A stretch of DNA of 64,000 nucleotides from the NCBI GenBank assembly GCA_025618425.1, contig CM046844.1, positions 19,626,324 through 19,690,323 on the forward strand. Direction: 5' to 3'. This DNA is from Heliocidaris tuberculata. Its lineage: Eukaryota > Echinodermata > Echinoidea > Camarodonta > Echinometridae. Shown one piece after another: positions 14,063 through 26,000 of this stretch. A program made the position numbers and the translations under genes. Every line of letters starts with the position of its first letter. Position 1 is the stretch's first letter. The notes below the pieces were generated by a model. That model was not told the DNA's origin and made no database searches. It saw nothing but the letters and a program-made list of their open reading frames with translations.

Positions 14063-17000
14063 CAGGACATGGGATAAAGAGTGCTTATGGCTGCTTTAAA
14101 TGGCTTCATGTTTAAAGCTGTTGGACTGGACACTGCCTGAAGTCTCTCCATGTTTCTGAACCTATCATTTGAATACGGAGAAGAGAGACACCCCACAAAG
14201 ATTTCATCCTGCCTTGTTTTGCAACACAAGTAATGGACGGTGAATGCATTCAGCTGAACCTAATAGTTATGTTTTCAAGTCATTTACCGCTAGATTTAAC
14301 TCTATATCTCTCTGCTTGTGACATCGTCATTTTGGTTTGCATACACGTTGTATATGAGCGATATATTTGTACCATTTAACTCTGGGAAGATACACATTAA
14401 GGAGCATACATATATAGCATTCAGGAATACATGTTTGTCCTTGATTTTAAACAGATTCAGGAAGAATCTTACTCTGCTTCTGACACCATCATTTTAGTTT
14501 GCATACACATTTAATATGAGCGATGTATTTGTACAGTTTAACTCCTTGGAAGATACACATTAAGGAGCATACATATATAACATTCAGGAACACAGGTTTG
14601 TCCTCAATTTTAAACAAATTCAGGAAGAATCTTGCTCAGCTTCTGACACCATCATTTTAGTTTGCATACACATTGTATATGAGCAATACATTTTGACCAT
14701 CTCATTCTTGGAAGGTTAAAATTAAGGAGTACAGCATTCTGGAAGAATCGATGAGTAGCTTCATCTTTACATTATTTTTAGTAAGGTAGGAGATATCCTA
14801 TGGGAAAGGATAATGCTATGTTTTGACTTGTCTCTAGAGATTGTAAATCTCTTTGCTTGCAAAATAATTTAGTTTGTGTTATTTTGTTTATTATTATTAT
14901 TAAAATTATTATTACTCATAGCTCCCATTACAGTCATTTGTTATCAGAAAATCTGAAATCATTTCATCCTATTGTAGGCTTACTCTGAAAAGAGAAGCAT
15001 GTAAAGCCTAGTTTACTCTGTGAAAAGTTACTGCAGCACAGTCACAGAACAATATTGCTGAAGGGTTCAATTTTGTATTTACATGTACACACTTAATTCT
15101 AATTTTGAATTCTAATTTTAATTCCTATCAATTATAATGTTTGACTGCCACTTCCAAAATGTAATATTTAGAATATTAACTCCTACATTGATTAACTGCT
15201 TCTGTGCTGTTTATACAGGTATATGTATACATGTACATGTACGTAAGCCCACTCACTCTATAAATTGACTCCATTCATTAGCCTATATATATATATATAT
15301 ATATATCTCCTTTATCATAATAGGTGTAATAAAATTGTCCATATAAACTATTTTGCATAAGGCATACATGTACATGTTTAGGAAAAAAAGTTATTTGATA
15401 TCTCTAAAATAGATAATTTCAAAATCCGTAAGAGACGGTAACATTTTGGTGCATCAGATAGAATGCTCTGACACTGAAAATGTTAAAACATAACTTTTCC
15501 AAGAAACTCACACCCATTCTTTATATTGATTAAAGGGTACCAATCACCAATTTTGCTCTGTATGTTAGAGGTTTCATGTCGCTATACTATATTCAAAATA
15601 TGGGCTTTGAATATTACTTCTATAAAGAGATATTGCAAGGTTAATAAGCGTAAAAGCGGCTCGTGAGTAGACTACTCGACGCACCCAACTCAGAGTTCGG
15701 TTCCACGCATGCACCATCATGTTATCCCTTATTTTCTTCGTACTCCTTAACCCTTTCGAGACAATTGACCACATTTTGTGGTTTGGCTCAATAACTTTTG
15801 ATTCAGAGCCCTGAAAATTATACCAGATACATGAGCAGAAAAGGCAAAAATTTATGCACACACTATGTCCATTTTTGTTACATGACAATTTTGCGTTTGA
15901 TCCCAGGAATTTTAAAAAGGAGAATAAGCTTTAAAATCCTTAAATTGGCAACACATTGAGAGGTTCAAAATCATTATTTTTTTATCGAAATTGGCAACTT
16001 TTTCAACTTTTCGCCAATTCTTTAAACCATGTATATTGTTTTCAAAGACATTACCTCTTATTACAATCTTGTAGCACTAAAAGAAAAATATCATTGTTGC
16101 CAATTTGAAGAACAAAATGTGATCAATTTAGCCCTGAAATAATTCCTGTCCTGAAAGGGTTAACTGTTAATATATAGAATGCCAGATAAAGTTCTTTGAG
16201 GTTGATTTTTTACTTTCTAGCTGTACACAAATTATTTTTTCAGGTGATTGGTACACTTTAATTTTTAAAGAAAAAAAATGTATTACTCACCATTTTCATG
16301 TGAATTTACTTCTTCGCTGATGTTGGAAACGATCGATCACTGTCAGTCGGGACCTTCCAAGGTGTTTAATAGGAATAATAAAAGACCTTGACACATTCAT
16401 GTAACTGTATAGAACATTCCCTTATCCTTGATGTTGTATCCAGGAACCTCGCGACGAAAAAAAATGTCCTAGTTTAATCGAGCAGTAGGAGTGTTGGTGT
16501 GCATATGGAGAGTGAAATGGAAACACTTGTGGGATTTGATATCCTGAGCTAGCTGAGAGAGTATGGAGGTGGGAATAAGATAGAGAGAGAAAGGGAGGGA
16601 GATAGAGAGAGAGGGGGGAGAGGGAGGGAGTGGGAGAGGGAGAGTGAGGGGAAAAAATACAGGAGAGTGGAGAGAGAGGCAGGAAGAGGCAGAGAGTTAG
16701 AGACACAGACGGTATTTTTTATTAAAAAAACACACACACACATGCCGTGGATGAATGATGAAAGACGGCAAGACAGAGAAAGAGAGAGAGACTGGGGAGG
16801 AAGGGAGGGAGAGAGAGAGAGAGAGAGAGAGAGGAGGGAGGGAGGACAAGAGAAAGAAACATACAAAGCAAACGCCAAAGAATATGCATTGAGGGAGATT
16901 TTTTTTTTTAAGAGGAAGAGGGAGGAAAAAGGAGACAATTTTGAACAGTTTGAGGGAGGGTGAGAGTAAAATACAGAAAGAGAGAGAAATAGAAAAAAAA

Positions 17001-20000
17001 GGTGAGAGGTAGAGAAATAGTTAAATATAAGAGATATGCTAAATGACCATCCATCACGCAGGGAAGTGGGCAGGTGTTTTTAGATCAAGTCAAGTGACAG
17101 CTTTCCCACTCTGTAAGGCCTTACTCCACATCCAATACGAGAGCAACAAATAACAGGAAACTGCCGGCAGGTGCCTCACCAATTTCCAATCTGAAAATGA
17201 ATTACTTAATGAATGTCATTGAAACTTGTGAAAACTATGGAATTTAATTTCTAGGGTATCTAGACTTTGATTGGTGGTACTCTGTTGAAGTCATCTTTGT
17301 CGCATCCTGGAGATATTGAAATTTTTTAGTCTTGAAAGTAAATTTGGAGATGGCAAATATTGATGAAGGAAGAGCTTGTTGCTTGCAGAGCGTGGATCCC
17401 GTCACAGCCTGATCTGCTCTGTGCTAAATGCAGTTGGGTAAGTATGACATCCAGGCTTATATTGAAATTGTTATTCAGCTCTAGCCATTCTTAGGTTTAG
17501 GGGTTTTTTTACATTGTTTACTCTTTATGCCTTTATACATGTAGGCTAGGCTTACCGATTTTTAATTTAGATCAGTTCGCTTCTGTTCGTGAAGGTTTGT
17601 TCTACGAAGGCACTGTTCACCATTAAAAGTGATCCATGCTAATTCACTCCATCATAATTAAGGACAGCATGATGGCAAAGAAAATAAACAATGAATTTTC
17701 TTTTTTCTAAAACAAAAAAAGAATATTGTAGATGATTATGGCAATTTCTATGGAATGCTTTCTAGTCATGTGTTTGGGAAAGGTTGTACTATTTTTGACG
17801 GAAATGCAAACAGCTAGAGTAATCATATTACTACTTACAGCACTTGGGAAGCAGAGTTTGGTTTGTTGTTCATATGGTCTACAGATGTTTTCAGGATGGA
17901 TGCCTTTTACAGGTGAGACTGGCAGAAAGCAAGTCTAGCATGACATTTGCACGATGCCTCCCGACCTTCGTGGACACCGCTTGATGATTTCTTGGTTTCC
18001 TGCATTCTTGAGGAAAGTATATCCAATGTGTTATTGTGTAGATGGATGGCGCCTTTGGAACATTAAGCAGTCTTGAAGATATCGCAATTGTCGACAGCGT
18101 GTGCTCAAAGGCTTGTGGTCAGCCTGTGCATGCACCTGTGTTGGTCACATCCTATTTTGTTCAGGATTGCTGTTTTGAAATATTATGATATGATTTCCCA
18201 GGGCTCTCGTTTAACGTTTTATTCAGGTTGCCAGCAGGGCAACCTAGATGAGTGCTAAGGTAACCCAAGTCAAGTTTTGTGAAGTGCACAAAATTCACAT
18301 GAAACAGTAGAAAGTGATAAGATAAGTTGCACATACATGTACAGGCAACAGAGGCAGGTCTTATAAGTTTGCCTTAGTGGATTGGAAGTGGTCAGTGGTA
18401 CACTGGCAACTGTTATTTTTTTTCACTGTCTCCATACAGTTTGATCCTCTAGCTGCAGTGAAAGGCATCTGCTTCTCTGTTAATCATTGATAGGATACAT
18501 TCTCTGTCAGGTTATCAACACAACCAAACATGCAGTTTGGACTTTCATCTTTTGATAGTAATGAAGGAATAAATTGACAGGATAAATCAACCTGCCCCTC
18601 TGTAAATCATTTATGAGATTCTTGGCACTCTGGGCTCCATCTCACAAAACCATAAGTGTCTATGACATGCCATGCAAAATTACTATGAAACTGACACTCA
18701 TGTCAATGGAATGTTTGTGAATTTAGTCTTAAGATAGTTTTGTGAGACACTGCCCAGATGATGGTATTACTGCTCTTTTATCTGCTTCTCTGTAAATGAG
18801 ATACTTGGGCCCGTCAGGTTGGTAATGTCGCACATATACATGCAGTATGGATTATCATCTTTTCATGAGTAGAAAGAAATGCACAGCAGTGAATCTTTTG
18901 TGAAATATTTCGTCCGGTGAGTGAGAGCCATAGGAGCATTAACTTGTATAATTTTGGAGAGTTACTGCCCTTCTGACTTTTCTGACGGTATTTATTTACA
19001 TTTTCATTTAAAATCTAGAACAGGCATATGACCAGATTTTGTTTTCTTGCTTGTATTAATACCAAAGTTTCTTTACCTCCGTATCCCTATTCAGAAAGGA
19101 GTAAAGTTCCTGTCATCAAGATTTAGATCATCATCACCGTCTGTCAAATCAGTGAGAATGAAACTTCTTGTTCTGTTTCATTATTAGCACCCTCTTCATC
19201 ATCAGTATTCTTTGTATGATTCCACGTGTCTTGTACAGGACAATCAAATCATAAATGAGTATTTTTATTCTAGTGATTAAGCAAATGGTGCTGTGTCAAA
19301 CTGTCAACAATGTGAAGATTTAAAAACCTATTATTGAAAGTTTTTGAAATTTTATTCTTTTTCTTGTTTCAATTTATTAACTACCTCTTTTCAGTTTGAA
19401 ATAGACATGTTTTTAATGAAAGATTCCAACTTTTGGAAATAACAAAGATAAATCGGCATATTTGTGAAATAATCGTTAACATCACCAAGTTCTGCAAATT
19501 GACTTGGCGTGCATTGTGCATATGTTTAGGGGGATTTCATGTGTGACTTGAGAAGTCCTGTACATCTTGTATAGAGCCATTTATTTGAATTCATCATGTT
19601 ATTTCCAGTAGTCTCACTTTCTGTAATTTATCTTTCACATAATCACTGGTGAGGTTTCTTTTAAATACTTGTCTCTGCAAGTTCATTCATCTTCATTGAT
19701 ATGCATGACCTTTGACCTTTGACCTTGTTGAGTAGTGGCAGTGTTTCAGTTTTATTTTTTCATGATGCTTATTCTCTCTTTCTTCATTATCGTGCATGGT
19801 TTTGTACCTAGTTCTGGTGATTCAGTGGAAACTTAGATATTCATAGTAATCATGTGTAGATATCTTTATCTAGATGTACCCTTGACATTGTGCAGTAATG
19901 GCAATATGTCAGTTTTATGGGGGGCATTTTGTTTATTCTGTCTCTTCACTATCATGCATGCTTTCTAGCCAATAGATCTGTTCACAAATATATTCAAATT

Positions 20001-23000
20001 TTATGCATACTTTTAAAACAAAGGTTGTTCTTGACAACCAGAAAGCTTGTCAGAGGCTTGTCAGACATAGCAACAAGTAATTATGCAAACTGGATTCCAA
20101 GTATTGTAGTTTATTCATTAGTAACAGGTTAATGGAATACCTTGTCACTAGGGTCCCCAGGAAAGAAAAATCCATAAATTTGAATAACTTTGTGAATAGG
20201 TCTATTCTGGTGATTCAGTGAAAATTTAGATTTTCACTAACATGTGTTCATTAAACCATGTCTAGATAAGACATATCTCTTAATATTTCAAAAAATGTTG
20301 CTTGTACATGAACTATAATGCTACACATATTTTGATACATTTACCTGTAGATGCATATAGTAATTACTAGATATGTTATAATATCTTATTTTTCAATATC
20401 AAACTTTCTTTCCCACTTATTCAGGAATACATGCATGTTGATTTGCTCTTTAAGTTTCTGCCAACATTTTTAAATTTTCATTTTCTATATATGTACGATT
20501 CATGTAACTATCTGTTTTATTCTCAGCCTCTATCATACATGTATGTATAGTCTGCAGTAGCACAAATCAGTTTTAGTTTCTATGTTTTTCTTGCCCATTC
20601 TGGCAGCTTGCAGTCTAGAATTCTTTTACTTTTGAAGCATTTTGATGTATGTATGGGCAGTTTGAATGTTGAAGACTGTATTTTAATTTACTCTACATGC
20701 TCACCTCATTTGTTTAGGGGTTTCCATTACAGTATACTGAGATAGCAGATGTTAAGAAAACATTACAGTGGAAACTCGCTATAACGATGACCAAGGAATC
20801 TCCTTATATTCGGGTAAAAAAGAGAACAGAAAGACCTGGGACCAGCAAAATTGCCTTGTTATATCAGGAGCTCTTTATAAAAAGTTTCCACTGTAGTTGG
20901 ATATAATAATAACTGTAGGTTTTTCATGAATTTCTTGAAATTGTTAACAAAGACTCAATTTCAAAGAGAAACCGTGTGTATTATTAATACATCATTTCTA
21001 TCTGTTGAAACAGCTGGAATCAAGTCTAAGCAAACAAACGTATCTGCAGCAGGAATTGGAAATTGAGAAGAGGAAAGGCAAAGGTAAGGACGCTTTCTTG
21101 AGAAATTGGTTCAAAAGTCGTTATCTGCGTGTACTAAAGCATGTAAATCATTAATGATATGATAATCATATTATGCTGTTCTTCTACAGTGCACATCACA
21201 AGATGTCTCTATTGTTTTTTAATGAAAAATAGAAGATACTACAGATCTGAAGTAAACAGAAAAAATCAAAATGGTTAGCAAGCATAATTCAAGTTGGAAA
21301 GAGATACATGTACATTGCAGATTTTCAAAAGGATTTTCATTTGTTCTCATGTGGGTGCCTCTTATTTATAGTCTGGAATTTTATTCCACATTGCCAGCCC
21401 AGAGTACTGGAAAGTTCTTCATCTATATTCCTTTGTAGAATATTTCTCAGGAACTAAAATTTTGAGACGACGAAGGAAATATGTAAATCGTAGTCATTAC
21501 TTCTCAGTCTTCCTGTGATTTTCATTAACAAAGTGAAATGTGATTGTATATTAAAGATTCCGTATTTGTAAAGATGATGATTATTTTTACTTGTCAGAAC
21601 TAGCATCCAGATTGAAGATGTCTGAGCAGTCGGGAGATGAGCTTCAGGAGGAGTTGGGAAGAAAGTCTGCTGAGTTATTCAAGCAATATGACTCTTCTAG
21701 AGATGGACAGGTAAAACTTCTCACAACAACAAAAAAGTGTTTTAATTGACTGATAGGAAGATTATCACTGTGTTCGAGTTTCATACAGATTCAAGGCTCA
21801 TTTCATCTTCCAAACAAAAGAAGAAAACATCTTGCATTCATGAATGACCACATCAACATCATTCAAAACACAATCCATCCTCCAAACAAATGGAGACTTC
21901 ACTGTTGACAATAGCAATGTCTTAGCAACATTTCACCTTTGACCTGGCCCCATATTCAGGGGTACTGCACTTTCCATGATTACAAAATCAGTACAAATGG
22001 GACATCATTGTAAAGGGGAATAAACAGGCTTTTTAAAGGTTCCCTTTTATGGAATTACAAAGGAACTTCAATTAGTAGACTTTTCTACTGTGAATCCAGA
22101 TCTGTCAACCATTTTACCTGAATTCCATTCATTAATCTGTAAACTTGAAAATAAAAAATTAATTGGGAACGCCCCTAAAAATTTTGGAAAATCGGTCCAG
22201 CGATCGATGACGTCATGTGACGTCACACTCAGAATGCTTGACTCCACGCAAGCTGAAAGTGAGTGTGTAGGCTATTGAACTTCGTGTAGATCCTAGCTTC
22301 GACTTCGTGCCATTACAGCCCTTCATTTTAGTTTTTTTTAAATCCTATATCAACGAACGATAACATCTTCTTCAGACAGAAGAAATAAAAGAGGAATTAG
22401 GGGCACGGCCGTATTTGTTTGAACCAGACATGTCGGATTCTGATTATATGACAGAGACGTCCCTGATTTCAATAACGGAGAAGATATCGACGGGAGACTT
22501 GGGAATTATAACTAGTAATTCCTTTTGATAATTAGATTGTCGATTAAATTTTAATTTACGGATATCCACCAATTATTAATCTTGTTTGCGCTTGCAAAAT
22601 GCCCCAGTCCTGATGAGGATGAGCTGAAAGCTGATCGAGGCAGTGAGCTCGACGTGCGCAGGTGTACACGCCGTGCCGTTCGGTCGTTCGCCTGCCGACC
22701 CTGCCTGGCCTGGGCTTGGGTAGGGTTTTACTGGTGCATGGGGTGGTAGCGTTTTGTTTCTAGTAAATTCTACCATTGATATCCAGAAAACCCTTAGCTC
22801 TCCTGTTACCTTGCATGTGTTTTCATTGTGCTGCTATGAATAATAAGTACCGGTAGACTAAGTTAGTGTAGGTACAGTGATAGTTGATCAATAGATATAT
22901 GATCAATAGATACCGTAGATCAAGTTTGATTTTGGGGATGGCATCTTGCTTCAGGGACGGCCTCTTCTTGATGCCAAACGCCGCATGCAGCCCCGTACTA

Positions 23001-26000
23001 TCGAGGAAGTCCTCCGCACAAATGTGCTCGGAACACACGGACACTGCGGTCACTCGGCCCCTTCCAATTGACGCGAGTTAGTTTCACTTTTGAGGTCCAT
23101 TTTCTTCTAATATTTGGGTCTTTGAGGAATAAATGTAGACTTACACCCTCCTTTGTGATGTTGCTGCAACCTGCAAAGACACAGCGTTGCGGCATACTTC
23201 GATTTAGAGGTGGTTTTCGAGGTGATATATAACTGCAAATTAGTTTGCACGCGTGATATATGCAAGATATTGTAAACAAGCACCGGCGATGTCGGTTTGT
23301 GACGTCACACGTCAATCATGCTCGAAGAACGAGAATTCGGGGTTTAAAAGGGGGCGGAGCTTAGCAGACTCGTTTAGGCCTGAATACGTGGGGAAAATAT
23401 TATTTTGAAAATATTCAGATACGTATTCATTGCAAACGGATGTCATTTTTCAATTTAGATGAGTATCATGTACAAAATAACAAGAATTAGAATTTCATAA
23501 AAGGGAACCTTTAATGATACCAAATTTAAGTATGATAATGTAGTAACAAGAGAGATATCATTGCTCTTACATGTAACTTGGATTGCAGATCTTTTTTCAA
23601 GGAGCTTATATTCTTTGTTGTACTACACGTTCAGCTACATACACAATTGGCATCAAATTTGCTCCAAAGTTGTAAGCTATCTTTAGGCATATTTGGAATA
23701 TGGGAACATTTCAAGAGCAATACATGTGACATTGCTAAAATCATATTGTTTCACGTTGGAATAAAAAGAAAGCTCACAAATTATTTTTTACTTTTACCAG
23801 AACTTGATTCTCTCTTTAAGAAAACAATACTGTATATTTCTGTTTCCTATTTTTATTGGTGCTTCAGAATAAACTGGAAATAGAGCTATTAGCTGCGAGG
23901 AGAGAGTTGGAGATGGCGAAGGCCCTAGCAGCAAAAGACAAAGACGATCTGAATCGAACCGTGGAGAGAGAGGAGTTAAGACTCAAGGATCTCGAGACGC
24001 ATCTCAGTAGCAAAAATGAGGTACATTCATATTTTATGTAATAGTACACAGGTTTCCAAACTATTTTTAGGCAGCATGAGTGATGCGCATTCCAGTTCCA
24101 ATCTACCTTAGCTACAGTGTACGACATTTTAATTGTGTGGTGTTTTGAGGAATGACCTCTGACAGGTCAAATGTCCTTTGTTAACCCCCCCCCCCCCCTA
24201 TACACACACACATTTTGATTTGTATTGCTTCTTTTGATCTTTTTCCTAGTTTGTGCTTATATAGTTGTTCCTATTGTTTGTGATTTTATTCAAATTGTGG
24301 AAAAAGTGAACTTGAACTTTATGTCTACTGATTAATGTTTCTTTACTCAGTGTTAAAGGTTTCTTGGTTTTCTTGCTGCTCATAATACTTTGTGCTGAGT
24401 TTTGCATCATTTCATTCTACATGTTAAATAATTTTGTACTTGCATTTTTATTACATAGGAAATAACCCAGCTGAGGAGAGAGGTAGGGCGGCTCTCACTA
24501 GATGGAAGCAGAGCGGGTGAAAAGGTGAATGAAGAAGCAAGAAGAAGGTCTGACATCGAGTCTAGGAACAAGGTCTTGGAAGAAGAAATGACAAAGGTAA
24601 GAATCTCCTCTGTATTGTATCATCTCCTTCATCTTTTCTTCCATCTCATTTTACTTTCATTTCTTTTTCCATTTCATTTTTCTTTTGTCTCTGTCTTTAA
24701 CTTATCTTCTCCTTTCTCTTCCTATTCTTCTGTTGCTTCATCCTGTCTTTATTATATTTCTCTCTTCTTCCTCTCTCTTTCTTTCTCTTTTTCCCTCATA
24801 TTCTTCTTTTCCTCTTTCATGATCTTCCCATCGGTATTCATGTTCATTTTGATCATCTTTTCCTCATATTTGTTTCTGTGGTTTCAGATAAACATTTACT
24901 TTTTTTTACATTTATTTGTTGAGAAAATGCAGCATCACACTTAGCTATTAGTAGAAATTTATGCTGCAGGGTCAGTTGTAGAACATGTATTGTTATATTA
25001 CATGTGTATACATGTACTCTCTCCTGAATGTTCTAGCTGTGGGGCCAAATGAAAGGCATGATGGACCGGCTGTCAGAGGCAGAAAAATCCAAGCATGAAC
25101 TGGAGGCGGAACTAACACGGGTAAGCAGGGTTGCTAATCATACAGTACATGTCCATGTCCATGTTCCCCTCCCCCTCCCTTTACCGCACACACTCTACCA
25201 CTATACCCCCCCCCCCCTTTTGTAATATTCCCTAGTATATTAACCACAGCCCCTTCCACCTCACCCACTTTCCACCACAACTCTTTTCTCTACACCACCT
25301 CTACTACACCCCTCTTTAAAACACCCCTTCTACTCAATTATCCTAGTACACCCCTTTCATCCTGTAATACTACACCCCCCCCCCCCCCCCTCAATTCACT
25401 TCACTCCTTCCACTTCAGCTCTTTCTACCCTTCATTTTTTCCTTCCATCACATATTACCTTATGACCATACCCCTATTTCAAAAAAATATTTGGGTCTGC
25501 AGTGTTAATTTTTATTTTTGAGGGGGGGGGGGGGGATTTTGATGTTGGCTTATATTTGCATGAATTAATGCTTTTCCAATTGCTAATAAAGGCTTCAAAA
25601 CATGGGCTGTAAAAGATGATTCATAGAAATGCCTTTTGAAAATCCCAATGATTGAATGGATAATAATTACTTTTTTTTTACTTTTTGCTGTGCATGGCAT
25701 GGTACTAGATTTTTAAGATCTTAATGTTTCCTTCAAACTCTTGAATCAATTTTGTGCACATCTTGCACATTGTTAATCTACAATTTTGTCTAAATTTTTT
25801 AATAATCATGGTCAAATTTATTTAGAACATTAAATGGAATTTTTTATTCTTCCAGAATAGGACCTCCTATCATGCTAACCTTGCATGTAACAATCCCTTG
25901 CATGTTATCTCAAATCATTATGTAAGGCCATCTCCCATTGGTTAATTCCCTTCATAATCATTATCTAACGCCATCCCTCATTGGTAATCCGTGTTGACCC

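Larger units (their letters stand above)
17021..21013. other. Remainder of the 8.9-kb intron
   Basis: No supportable exon. It contains diverged tandem repeats (18466-18905, 19700-20240), a palindromic element (18630-18757), a triple TGACCTT motif (19706-19726) and a TIR element (20765-20897). Confidence 0.5.
22033..23514. mobile_element. 1.48-kb TTAA-flanked TIR element with THAP relic (Kolobok-like)
   Basis: The ends are TTAAAGGTTCCCTTTTATGG and its inverted partner; 23 of 24 bases match across the two ends including the TTAA. The inside holds a minus-strand THAP-type zinc-finger remnant (about 22930-23195), a short plus-strand coding-like piece (22376-22528) and three TGACGTCA palindromes (22208, 22218, 23300). 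Kolobok transposons are known for TTAA target duplications and THAP-bearing transposases, so this is the best-fitting family, but no catalytic domain remains. It is inserted in the intron between exons ending 21710 and starting 23868. Confidence 0.65.

Noticed and set aside
13876..14229. Val/Ser- or Thr-rich proteins on both strands
   Set aside because: Pure translation of the GTA/GGT microsatellite.
17389..17437. Exon-like 49-base segment between GCTTGCAG and GTAAGT
   Set aside because: Its length is not a multiple of three and it cannot join the phase-0 exons on both sides; one frame has a stop.
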